The notes under the pieces were generated by a model. That model did no database searches and was not told the DNA's origin. It saw nothing but the letters and a program-made list of their open reading frames with translations. The translations under genes and the position numbers were made by a program. DNA of 9,701 nucleotides from Chloroflexota bacterium (GTDB lineage Bacteria; Chloroflexota; UBA11872; VXNJ01): contig JAPOVO010000119.1 of NCBI GenBank assembly GCA_026708165.1, positions 1 through 9,701 of the forward strand. Direction: 5' to 3'. Shown here piece after piece: positions 1-6,288 of this stretch; positions within the stretch are counted from its first letter, which is position 1, and each line of letters starts with the position of its first letter.

Positions 1-26
1 CGGCCCGCTCCGTACGGAGCGGGCCG
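1..26 (-). terminator. GC-rich hairpin downstream of groEL
   Basis: Bases 1-12 and 15-26 are perfect reverse complements around a central TA, so the whole 26 bases is self-complementary and can fold into an 11-bp GC-rich stem with a 4-base loop. It lies 26 bases beyond the groEL stop codon, in the right place to end the groES-groEL transcript. The U-tract that would confirm an intrinsic terminator would fall to the left of base 1, outside the window, so this cannot be checked here. Confidence 0.6.
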
Positions 27-52
27 CAATCGGTTCGATTGATTCGCGACGG

Positions 53-1756
53 CTACATCCTGCCGCCCATGCCTCCCATACCGCCCATACCACCCATGCC
101 TCCCATACCACCCATGCCTCCCATCGCTCCCATATCGCCCATTTGATCGGGCGTGACGGGCGCGGCGGGCTGCGGGATTTCGTTAATGACAACCTCGGTC
201 GTCATAATCATTCCGGCAACGCTATTGGCATTTTGCAACGCGGCGACGCAGACGTTTGCGGCGTCGACGACACCGAGCTCAAACAGGTCGCCGTATTGAC
301 CCAGGTAGGCGTCGAAGCCGTACCACACGTTGTCGTTTCGACGGACGTTATCGACAATGAGCGAGGCTGTCTCACCCGCGTTGGAGGCGATCTTGCGAAT
401 AGGCGCTTCGAGAGCGTCCTTGATCATGCGAGCGCCCGTGCGCTCGTCGCCATCGAGTTCCTCCAAAAGAGCGTCGACCGCGTCGGCGGAACGGAGATAG
501 GCGACCCCGCCGCCCGGAACAATCCCCTCGCTAACGGCCGCGCGGGTAGTGTGGACGGCGTCCTCGGCCCGTGCTTTCTTCTCGCGAAGCTCGACGTCGG
601 TCGGCGCGCCGACTTCGACCACACCTACTCCGCCAGACAGCTTTGCGAGCCGCTCTTCAAGCTTCTCACGGTCCCAGTCGCTGTCGGCGTCCTCCATCTG
701 CTGGCGAATCTGCCTTGCGCGATCGAGAATATCGGCTTCGTTTCCGGCACCCTCGATGACCACGCTGGCTTCCTTGTTGACATTCACCCGGCTGCACGTG
801 CCGAGCCATTGGAGGGGCACGTTCTCCCAAGAGATGCCCATGTCCTCAGAGACGACGCGCGCTCCTGTCAGGACCGCCACATCGCCGAGAATGGCCTTCA
901 TTCGGTCGCCGTAGGACGGGGCCTTGATGGCGACCGTGTTGAGCACGCCCCTGAGCTTGTTGAGGGTGACTATCGCGAGCGCGTCGTCGGTGAGGTTGCC
1001 AGCCACCAAAAACAGATTCCGGTTGCCCGAAGCAGCTATCCGCTCGAGCATGGGCAGGAACTCTTTACCGTTTTTCAGGACCTGGTCGGTCAGAAGTATG
1101 AGGGGATTTTCAAGTTCCCCTTCCATGCGGTCGGAGTTCGTGATGAAGTACGGCGAGAGCCAGCCTTTGTCGAGCTGCATACCCTCGACATAGCGAACCA
1201 AGAGCGGGGTTCCGACCCGGCTCTCGTCGATAATGGCGATTCCGTCCTTGCCGACGCGATCCATGACCTCGCCTATTGCCTCTCCGATGTCACGGTCGTT
1301 GGCTGCAATGGTCGCCACGCGGGCAATGTCTTCGGAACTCTCGACGGGGCGCGAGTTCTCGCGCATCCAGCCTACGGCAGCCGTCACGGCACGGTCGGCG
1401 CCACGCTTGAGGAACATCGGATTCGCACCCGCGGCAACGCTTTTGAGGGCAGCCTGGGCGATGGCCTGGGCCAGCACCACAGAGCTGGTCGTGCCGTCGC
1501 CAACCTTGTCACCGGTCTTGACAGCGGCCTCTTTGACGATGCGCATCCCAACGTCTTCGTGGATGTCTTCCAGCGCCTCGAACTGCTTGGCGATGTTCTG
1601 ACCGTCATTGCTGACTTCGGGCGTCGAGTACTTGCCGATCATGACGTTGCGGCCCTTGGGACCGAGTGTCGAGCCGACTACAGCCGCGATCGTCTCCACA
1701 CCCTTCTGGAGCTTCTCCCGAGCCTCTTCGTTGAATACGAGATCTTTGGGCGGCAT
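53..1756 (-). CDS. groL: 60 kDa chaperonin GroEL (divergent sequence)
   Basis: Group I chaperonin subunit: with GroES it forms the cytosolic ATP-driven double-ring folding chamber. The product is 567 residues, slightly longer than the usual ~545. ATP-site elements are visible: TLGPKGRN at 30-37, a DG at 51-52, GDGTT at 86-90 with Asp87, the catalytic Asp at 399 (E. coli Asp398) and a GGG before the C-terminal equatorial half. The C-terminus is a Gly-Gly-Met repeat tail, as in typical GroELs. Several near-invariant segments differ: KSFGAP reads KYSTP (42-46), the apical KAPGFGDRRK reads KAPSYGDRMK, and the DGVTVAKEIEL stretch reads DGQNIAKQFEAL with one inserted residue. The ATG is preceded by a purine-rich AAGGAAGGG. 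It lies 37 bases downstream of groES on the same strand, so the two are almost certainly cotranscribed. Identity is certain; whether it is the only GroEL of the genome cannot be seen. Confidence 0.97.
   Translation of the reverse strand: MPPKDLVFNEEAREKLQKGVETIAAVVGSTLGPKGRNVMIGKYSTPEVSNDGQNIAKQFEALEDIHEDVGMRIVKEAAVKTGDKVGDGTTSSVVLAQAIAQAALKSVAAGANPMFLKRGADRAVTAAVGWMRENSRPVESSEDIARVATIAANDRDIGEAIGEVMDRVGKDGIAIIDESRVGTPLLVRYVEGMQLDKGWLSPYFITNSDRMEGELENPLILLTDQVLKNGKEFLPMLERIAASGNRNLFLVAGNLTDDALAIVTLNKLRGVLNTVAIKAPSYGDRMKAILGDVAVLTGARVVSEDMGISWENVPLQWLGTCSRVNVNKEASVVIEGAGNEADILDRARQIRQQMEDADSDWDREKLEERLAKLSGGVGVVEVGAPTDVELREKKARAEDAVHTTRAAVSEGIVPGGGVAYLRSADAVDALLEELDGDERTGARMIKDALEAPIRKIASNAGETASLIVDNVRRNDNVWYGFDAYLGQYGDLFELGVVDAANVCVAALQNANSVAGMIMTTEVVINEIPQPAAPVTPDQMGDMGAMGGMGGMGGMGGMGGMGGMGGRM
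69..140 (-). repeat. 9-bp tandem repeat encoding the GroEL Gly-Gly-Met tail
   Basis: Eight consecutive 9-base units, each read on the plus strand as AT-N-C/T-C/G-N-CCC-like (for example ATGCCTCCC, ATACCACCC, ATACCGCCC). They encode the Gly-Gly-Met triplets at the GroEL C-terminus, with the two units farthest inside the gene degenerate (Gly-Ala-Met, Gly-Asp-Met). Alternation of ATGCCTCCC and ATACCACCC at 96-122 suggests an 18-base higher-order unit. Such a tract can change in length by replication slippage. Confidence 0.85.
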
Positions 1757-1793
1757 GCCTTCCCTTCCTTACTGCTGCTGGGCGAGGTCGGGC

Positions 1794-2099
1794 CTAGCCC
1801 ATGATGGCAAGCACGTCTTTCTCGCTGATTATCAAGTACTCCTCACTGCCGAGCTTGACTTCCGTTCCCGCGTACTTGGCGAACAGGACTACCTGGCCTT
1901 CCTTGACTTCCATTTCCTGACGCTCGCCACTGTCGAGAACCCGGCCGGGTCCAACCGCGACCACTCTGCCTTCCATTGGCTTTTCCTTGGCCGTGTCGGG
2001 CAACACCAGGCCGGAGCTGGTAACTTCTTCCCGCTGCTCCGGGTGCACTACGAGACGATCACCCAACGGCGATATGGAAAGCTCGGTCTTGGTGGCCAT
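1794..2099 (-). CDS. groS: 10 kDa co-chaperonin GroES
   Basis: Heptameric lid of the GroEL chamber; 101 residues, normal for the family. The N-terminal beta-strand PLGDRLVV (about 11-18), the GroEL-binding mobile loop with SGLVLPDTAKEKP (about 27-40), the roof-loop region around VGPGRVLDSGE and the C-terminal strand with EEYLIISEKDVLAIM are all recognisable and canonical, unlike the partner GroEL. The ATG at 2099 is chosen because GAGGAG lies 6 bases upstream; an in-frame TTG seven codons earlier would put that site inside the coding region. It is the first gene of the operon, with groEL next after 37 bases. The promoter and CIRCE-like dyad upstream imply heat-shock control by an HrcA-type repressor. 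Confidence 0.97.
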   Translation of the reverse strand: MATKTELSISPLGDRLVVHPEQREEVTSSGLVLPDTAKEKPMEGRVVAVGPGRVLDSGERQEMEVKEGQVVLFAKYAGTEVKLGSEEYLIISEKDVLAIMG

Positions 2100-2105
2100 A
2101 TTCAA

Positions 2106-2112
2106 CTCCTCT
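2106..2112 (-). promoter_or_regulatory. Shine-Dalgarno site of groES
   Basis: Reads AGAGGAG on the minus strand, 6 bases before the ATG at 2099. It decides the groES start in favour of this ATG over the upstream in-frame TTG at 2120. Confidence 0.85.
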
Positions 2113-2117
2113 AGTCT

Positions 2118-2136
2118 CAAAACACACTACGTTTTG
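2118..2136 (-). other. Short inverted repeat in the groES leader
   Basis: CAAAAC and GTTTTG arms (2131-2136 and 2118-2123) flank a 7-base loop, within the predicted groES 5' untranslated region between the CIRCE-like operator and the Shine-Dalgarno site and ending 5 bases before the latter. The stem is only 6 bp, four of them A-U, so it is weak and does not itself cover the ribosome site. It could be an mRNA 5'-end structure or chance. Confidence 0.35.
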
Positions 2137-2150
2137 CAAAGTGGACAATC

Positions 2151-2177
2151 CTAGCAGTCGCTAGGCCCGACTGCTAG
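2151..2177 (-). promoter_or_regulatory. CIRCE-like HrcA operator upstream of groES
   Basis: CTAGCAGTC (2151-2159), nine spacer bases, then GACTGCTAG (2169-2177): a perfect 9-9-9 dyad. The classical CIRCE element is TTAGCACTC-N9-GAGTGCTAA, so each arm matches at 7 of 9 positions and the arm and spacer lengths are exactly those of CIRCE. It starts within the -10 box, covers the expected transcription start, and lies 51 bases upstream of groES, the usual location. HrcA, the heat-sensitive repressor that binds CIRCE, is not encoded in this window. Confidence 0.85.
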
Positions 2178-2205
2178 CATACCGGCGTGAGCGCCCGGCT
2201 TTCAA
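2176..2205 (-). promoter_or_regulatory. sigma70-like promoter of groES-groEL
   Basis: On the minus strand, TTGAAA (2200-2205, 5 of 6 to TTGACA) is followed by an 18-base spacer and TATGCT (2176-2181, 4 of 6 to TATAAT). The -10 overlaps the first two bases of the CIRCE-like dyad, so a repressor bound there would block RNA polymerase. Predicted transcription starts near 2169, giving a leader of about 70 bases. Confidence 0.6.
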
Positions 2206-2271
2206 CCGGTCGCGCCAGTTCATCCAGCACGACACGGCGGCCGCCTTTCCTTCACTTCCGTGGCCGTAGAT

Positions 2272-3939
2272 TCACTCGGGCATCGAGACGGAATCCAGCC
2301 TCTGAAGCCCTGGCCATGTGAACACGTAGATCAGGCGGTCTTGCCGAGAAGCCAAGAATACACGCCCGCCGTCGCTGGAAAAGAGAGCCTGGTCGATTCT
2401 GCTTTCGGTTGGGATTATCGCCAGCGTTTCTCCCGACTCGCCATCGACCACGTAGGCTAAGCCCTCGCGCGGCGACAGGACGAAAAGACTGGGTCCAACG
2501 GGGTCGGGCTCGATCGCCACGCGCCGGTTCCTCAGTTCCGGCAATACGGCCACGACCTCGACCGCCGCTCCGGCTTTGATTCGGTATAGTCCTCCGGTTG
2601 GCACGGAGAACGCCATCCAATCTCCCTGGTAATCCCTAGCGACAAACATCGGAGCTTGGATCGCAGGTAGGTCGGACTGCGTCACTGAAGCGTCCGTGAG
2701 GTCGATTTCCACGATCGTGCCCTGCGATCGACCGAAAATCACAGCCTTGCCCGAGTCGGACGACAGGTAAGGTCCTATGTATCGCCCTTCGACGACCGCA
2801 GCCCACTTCTGGATTCCCGACACTGGGTCTATCAAAGCGATTCCCACCTGGAGACCGTCGTTCATCGATACGATCAACTCTCCAGTTTCGGGATGCCTGC
2901 CCAAATATCGGCCTTCGGCCGGCTGGTAGACCAGGTTCGTTGTCCCTACCGGACGAGCCACCTGCAAGGCTGAAACGGCTAGCGGGAGATCGCTCAGAAT
3001 TTCCTCCGTCGAGACGCCCGGGACACTGAATATACCGGCGAGCGTCTCGCGGGTGTTGAAGAAGACGGTCATGTCAGGGGCGCCGTCGGTGGATTCTTGG
3101 TCCGAGCGCGCCCACAGCTCAAGCTCAATGCGCTCGGCCACGGGCAGTTCGGAGGCAGTATCGATCCCGATGAGCTCTATCGCGCTGTCTTCCGCATAGA
3201 CTCGGGCACCGATGAAGAACTGTTCGCGGGGGGCTTCGGGAAGCTCGGCGGAGACCGTGATAGTTCCCGTTTCGGGTATAGAGAAGGCGGCAGACCTGAA
3301 TATCTCGCGGCCTTCGGCCTGTACTGTGGCCGAGTAACCGGAGCTAGGTGAGAGGCCGACAAACCGCGCCGCGCCGTCCGATCCAGTCTGACCGCGTGCG
3401 ACCAGCGTCCGAAACCTGTCCAGAATCTCAACGTCGACGCCGCCGATGCGGGCGCGGGTGACGGGGTCGGCGGTTTCGATAATCAGCTCGTTGTCGAATC
3501 CTTCCACCTCGAACGGCGCGGTCGCCTGGATACCGCGGTCACGCACCTCGATCGCGGTCGCGGTGATTCGGAGTTGCGATCCAGGCGGCAGGGGCAATGT
3601 CGTGGGGAGCACTACTTCGGAAGCGAACATTCCACTGCGTGACGACAGGATCCCGCCGAACCTGATGGGCGGGCCGGCAGCCGTTCCGTCCCGAGAAGCT
3701 CGGGTGAAGTCCAGACGGATCTCCGAGCGTGGCGGCCAGCCCGTACCCTCGACGCGCAGAGTCGAGCCGGGCCGGCCCGACGCCGGCAGGACCGTGAGCT
3801 CCGCGCCTTGACGTCCAACGCCGGTCGAAATCCCGCCGAGCGACTGGCCGTAGGCGCCGAGTCCGATGACGGCGAGAATCGGAACGAGAATCACCACGGC
3901 CAATCCGACCGTGATTCTGAAGGCAGTCTTGCTTAGCAC
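2272..3939 (-). CDS. Membrane-anchored surface protein with Ig-like, prealbumin-like and beta-propeller-like regions
   Basis: I do not recognise a named family for this 555-residue protein. Residues 9-30 form a hydrophobic segment after a short basic start (MLSKTAFR), so it is a signal anchor or uncleaved signal peptide placing the rest outside the membrane. Residues ~46-147 look like an Ig/IPT-type fold, with LPASGRPGSTLRVEGTGWPP typical of Ig repeats in bacterial surface proteins. Residues ~150-234 resemble a carboxypeptidase-regulatory (prealbumin-like) domain, with DPVTRARIGGVDVEI and GSDGAARFVGL. Residues ~236-330 are unassigned. Residues ~340-555 contain repeated blade-like segments ending in patterns such as GIALIDPVSG, VVDGESGETLAIIP and LIYVFTWPGLQRL, consistent with part of a YVTN/WD-like propeller. 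The start is GTG, with GAGGAAG 10-12 bases upstream overlapping an in-frame TGA, so no earlier start exists. No catalytic motif was seen; a binding or scaffolding role is inference. Confidence 0.8.
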   Translation of the reverse strand: MLSKTAFRITVGLAVVILVPILAVIGLGAYGQSLGGISTGVGRQGAELTVLPASGRPGSTLRVEGTGWPPRSEIRLDFTRASRDGTAAGPPIRFGGILSSRSGMFASEVVLPTTLPLPPGSQLRITATAIEVRDRGIQATAPFEVEGFDNELIIETADPVTRARIGGVDVEILDRFRTLVARGQTGSDGAARFVGLSPSSGYSATVQAEGREIFRSAAFSIPETGTITVSAELPEAPREQFFIGARVYAEDSAIELIGIDTASELPVAERIELELWARSDQESTDGAPDMTVFFNTRETLAGIFSVPGVSTEEILSDLPLAVSALQVARPVGTTNLVYQPAEGRYLGRHPETGELIVSMNDGLQVGIALIDPVSGIQKWAAVVEGRYIGPYLSSDSGKAVIFGRSQGTIVEIDLTDASVTQSDLPAIQAPMFVARDYQGDWMAFSVPTGGLYRIKAGAAVEVVAVLPELRNRRVAIEPDPVGPSLFVLSPREGLAYVVDGESGETLAIIPTESRIDQALFSSDGGRVFLASRQDRLIYVFTWPGLQRLDSVSMPE

Positions 3940-4038
3940 GCTATCGAGACTTCCTCATTACAATCAGCCCCACAACCTGCCCGAACGCCGATCCCGCCCG
4001 TTTTGGCCGGGCCGCTAGAATGCCCAAAATCCAACCCT

Positions 4039-4045
4039 GGGGGAG
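4039..4045 (+). promoter_or_regulatory. Shine-Dalgarno site deciding the mutarotase-like start
   Basis: GGGGGAG lies 5 bases before the ATG at 4051. An in-frame TTG at 4003 would place this site inside the gene and add a non-homologous-looking MAGPLECPKSNPGG extension, so 4051 is preferred. Confidence 0.7.
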
Positions 4046-4050
4046 CCGCC

Positions 4051-5121
4051 ATGCCTTTCGCTCGGAGCCGTAACTTCGGATGCCGCGTATCCGAGATAGA
4101 GATTTTCGGAATACCGGCCGTGGTCATGGAAAACGCTCCGCTAAGAGTAACCGTACTGTCCGGCAAAGGCGCAGACATACTGGAGTTACTTTACAAACCC
4201 CGCGACGTCGATTTCTTATGGAGACCGCCGCTGGAGCCGCTGGCGCCGGGCTCGTTCGCGCCATCGCTGCCGCCGGAAGCCGGAAGCTTCTCGTTGTTCT
4301 ACTTCACGGGATGGCAAGAGATTTTCCCCCTTGGAAGCGTGGGAGTCGAGTATCGCGGCGCGAAGCTCGGACAGCACGGCGAGGTGCACGGCCTTCCCTG
4401 GTCACACGACATAGTGTCGGACCGGTCCGACGAGGTCTCCGTGAGCTTCGAAACGAAATGCCGCTTGACGCCTTTCCGGCTAAGAAGGGTTATGACTTTG
4501 AGGTCGGACGCGCCGGCGCTGCACATCGAAGAAACCGCCACAAACGAAGGCGGCGAGGAGATCGACCTGATGTGGGGGCACCATATAGCGTTTGGCGCTC
4601 CGTTTCTGGGGCCTGACTGCGAGATTCAGTTTCCGTCCAGCAAGACGACAGTCTGGGGGCCGGATCGAGCGCCCGGAACGCGCCTCAGGTATTCGGAGGG
4701 GCTGGACTGGCCGGAAGCGTTCTCGGAAGACGGTCCGGTGAACCTGTCCAAGGTCGTCGGGCCGGACGAGATAGAACATAACCAGTCGTTCGTTCACGAC
4801 ATGACCGAGGGCTGGTACGCGATAAGGAATCCGGGACTGGCCGCAGCGTTCGGATTGGCGTTCGACCTTTCGGTTTTCAAGACGGTGTGGGACTGGCGGA
4901 TCGGTCATCAAGCCAGCGGCGCGCCCTGGTGGAGCAAGGGGTATACGGTGGCGCTAGAGCCGTTCTCGACGTTCCAGGTCCCGTTCGACCGAGCGGTCGA
5001 AACGGGCGACAGCCTAAAGCTCGGCGCGGGGGAATCGCTGAGCACGTGGCTCACGGCGGTAGCCTTCGACGGTACGGACCCCATATCGGGGATCGGCCCC
5101 AGCGGCGAGATCCGGCGTTAG
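4051..5121 (+). CDS. Galactose mutarotase-like (aldose 1-epimerase superfamily, DUF4432-type) protein
   Basis: A 356-residue protein of the carbohydrate-binding beta-sandwich superfamily that includes aldose 1-epimerase, which interconverts alpha and beta anomers of sugars. Recognisable elements run in the expected order: GADILELLYKPRDVDFLW (40-57), which sets the sheet; the substrate-site stretch QHGEVHGLPW (108-117) with His109 and His113; WGHHIAFG (175-182) with His177/178 in the position of the mutarotase catalytic acid; and LEPFST (302-307) with Glu303 in the position of the catalytic base. Overall style fits the DUF4432/'aldose 1-epimerase family' group better than classical GalM, so the substrate is unknown. 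It is divergent from the surface-protein gene (111 bases between starts) and convergent with the SDR gene (62 bases between ends). No signal peptide was seen, so it is probably cytosolic. Confidence 0.8.
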   Translation: MPFARSRNFGCRVSEIEIFGIPAVVMENAPLRVTVLSGKGADILELLYKPRDVDFLWRPPLEPLAPGSFAPSLPPEAGSFSLFYFTGWQEIFPLGSVGVEYRGAKLGQHGEVHGLPWSHDIVSDRSDEVSVSFETKCRLTPFRLRRVMTLRSDAPALHIEETATNEGGEEIDLMWGHHIAFGAPFLGPDCEIQFPSSKTTVWGPDRAPGTRLRYSEGLDWPEAFSEDGPVNLSKVVGPDEIEHNQSFVHDMTEGWYAIRNPGLAAAFGLAFDLSVFKTVWDWRIGHQASGAPWWSKGYTVALEPFSTFQVPFDRAVETGDSLKLGAGESLSTWLTAVAFDGTDPISGIGPSGEIRR

Positions 5122-5143
5122 ACCGGTCTTACCGTATCCGGTC
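5121..5143. terminator. Possible hairpin between convergent genes
   Basis: GACCGG (5121-5126) and CCGGTC (5138-5143) form a 6-bp GC-rich stem with an 11-base loop just after the mutarotase-like stop and 41 bases before the SDR stop. There is no T-run on either side, so intrinsic termination is doubtful; position between two convergent genes is the main argument. Confidence 0.3.
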
Positions 5144-5183
5144 CCATCCTCTAACCCGGCACGTTGGGAGAATCTGGAGCGGA

Positions 5184-5981
5184 CTAGAACTTCGGCTCGG
5201 GCGGCTGCTCGGGCTGCGGCGGGACAGCCAGCCGCGCGAGTCTGCCGCCGTCAACGGAAATCACCTGACCCGAAATCCAGCCAGATTCCGGGCGGCACAA
5301 GAAAAGCACCATTGCCGCCACGTCGTCCGCCGTACCGGCGCGGCCGAGCGGAATCGTCTCGTCGACGGGCACGTGTGAATAGATGTCTTCCTCGCTGCCT
5401 GGCCGAAAAGGCACGTAGCCCGGCGACACGGCGTTGGCGGCGATGTTGAAGCGGCCCAACTCGGTTGCGAGGCATCGAGTGAGGGACTCCACGGCACCTT
5501 TCGAGGAGTCGTAGACGGCGGTCATAGGATGCGCCTGAAACGCCCCGTTGGTGCTGATGTTGACGATCCTCCCCTTGCGACGGGGAATCATGGTCCTGCA
5601 AGCCGCTTGCGCAAGGACGAAGTACGACCTGAAGTCGACGTTTAGCTGGTAGTCGAGATTTTCTTCCGAGACTTCCCAGACCGGCTCGCGAATGCTCATG
5701 CCCGCGTTGTTAACCAGGATGTCGTGGTGGCCCAGAATGTCGGTTGATTGCCGCGCCAGCCGACCGGCCCCCCAGGGTATCGACAGATCGGCGGGAACTC
5801 CATCGGCCCGGCCGCCAGACTGACGAATCTCCTCAACCACGCGGTCGAGGTTTTGCCTGTCCCTGCCGGTAACGACGACCCAAACGCCCTCGCCGGCGAG
5901 CCGCTTGGCGATGATTTCACCCAGACCCTTGGTTGAACCGGTTACGAGCGCACGGTCACCGTCAAGGCTGTTGTCGGTCAA
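5184..5981 (-). CDS. SDR-family NAD(P)-dependent oxidoreductase
   Basis: Classical short-chain dehydrogenase/reductase of 265 residues, reversibly oxidising a hydroxyl to a carbonyl with NAD(P). The Rossmann motif TGSTKGLG is at 14-21, and TGRD at 38-41 (Arg40 after the second strand) suggests NADP preference. Other family marks are AD at 64-65, VNNAG at 90-94, the catalytic Asn at 114, YDSSK at 157-161 with catalytic Tyr157 and Lys161, SPGYV after it and VDGG near the C-terminus. The catalytic Ser position, 13 residues before the Tyr, holds Thr144, with Ser143 beside it. The last dozen residues (254-265) are a Pro/Glu/Gln-rich tail beyond the usual fold. The start is TTG, supported by AGAGGA 5 bases upstream. 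The substrate cannot be told; the mutarotase and cyclase neighbours hint at sugar or small-acid catabolism (inference). Confidence 0.92.
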   Translation of the reverse strand: MTDNSLDGDRALVTGSTKGLGEIIAKRLAGEGVWVVVTGRDRQNLDRVVEEIRQSGGRADGVPADLSIPWGAGRLARQSTDILGHHDILVNNAGMSIREPVWEVSEENLDYQLNVDFRSYFVLAQAACRTMIPRRKGRIVNISTNGAFQAHPMTAVYDSSKGAVESLTRCLATELGRFNIAANAVSPGYVPFRPGSEEDIYSHVPVDETIPLGRAGTADDVAAMVLFLCRPESGWISGQVISVDGGRLARLAVPPQPEQPPEPKF

Positions 5982-5986
5982 GGCTT

Positions 5987-5992
5987 TCCTCT
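5987..5992 (-). promoter_or_regulatory. Shine-Dalgarno site supporting the TTG start of the SDR gene
   Basis: Reads AGAGGA on the minus strand, 5 bases before the TTG at 5981. The next possible start, a GTG, lies within the Rossmann motif, so TTG is the only start that keeps the fold intact. Confidence 0.7.
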
Positions 5993-6075
5993 ACTTTCCC
6001 ATTCGGAGCTAAGGACGGATGACATCGCGACGCCATGTCGGGACGGACTGAATCTAATTCCCAACTGATCAGAGG

Positions 6076-6110
6076 GTAAACAGGCGACCGGCAATCGGTC
6101 ACGCGTTTAC
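6076..6110. promoter_or_regulatory. 35-base imperfect dyad, candidate operator
   Basis: GTAAAC (6076-6081), 4 bases, GACCG (6086-6090), 5 bases, CGGTC (6096-6100), 4 bases, GTTTAC (6105-6110): two nested pairs of complementary arms arranged symmetrically about 6093. Symmetric spacing with separated arms suits a dimeric or tetrameric DNA-binding protein more than an RNA hairpin. It lies 94 bases upstream of the SDR start and 178 bases upstream of the cyclase start. No local regulator gene is present. Confidence 0.4.
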
Positions 6111-6276
6111 GGATTCGGTGCGTTGAATTTGCCATTCGTGTTAACATAACAATCCCTCGCCGCGTCTTAACATTTGGGAATGGAAGGTCGCGAGGCCCCG
6201 GTCTGAGGCGTGGGACCGGTGTTGCAGACCTTGCGATAACACCTCCACTACCGACGGCGCTTTCGTAGTGTAACGA

Positions 6277-6282
6277 GGAGGG
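6277..6282 (+). promoter_or_regulatory. Strong Shine-Dalgarno site before an ACG codon
   Basis: GGAGGG within CGAGGAGGGA, just after an in-frame TAA (6271-6273). The first codon at proper distance in the cyclase frame is ACG at 6289, 6 bases away. No ATG, GTG or TTG exists in that frame between the TAA and 6355. Confidence 0.8.
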
Positions 6283-6288
6283 ATCGAA

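Larger units (their letters stand above)
5982..6288. other. Divergent intergenic region between SDR and cyclase genes
   Basis: This 307-base gene-free stretch must hold the 5' control regions of both flanking genes. It contains the SDR Shine-Dalgarno (5987-5992), an imperfect 35-base dyad (6076-6110), an AT-richer patch at 6121-6180 with two copies of TTAACAT (6141-6147 and 6167-6173), and the cyclase Shine-Dalgarno (6277-6282). A possible plus-strand promoter is TTGAAT (6123-6128), 16 bases, CATAAC (6145-6150), only 4 of 6 in each box. No convincing small gene or RNA was seen; minus-strand reading frames running through it have no family-like content. Confidence 0.5.

Noticed and set aside
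69..140. 9-bp repeats as a CRISPR-like or regulatory array
   Set aside because: They are in-frame codons for the Gly-Gly-Met tail of GroEL, a known feature of the family.
143..1804. A 553-residue open frame antisense to almost all of groEL
   Set aside because: Its translation has no family-like motifs and mirrors GroEL codons; in GC-rich genes with strong third-position bias, long antisense frames are expected.
2237..2246. GGCGGCCGCC palindrome downstream of the surface-protein gene as a terminator
   Set aside because: With a realistic loop only 3 bp of stem remain and no T-run follows on the minus strand.
3957..3962. TGTAAT on the minus strand as a -10 box for the surface-protein gene
   Set aside because: The transcript would start after the Shine-Dalgarno (3950-3956) and no -35 lies at a proper distance.
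4016..4021. TAGAAT as a -10 box for the mutarotase-like gene
   Set aside because: Good hexamer, but the bases 16-18 upstream are C-rich with no -35 resemblance; too weak to list.
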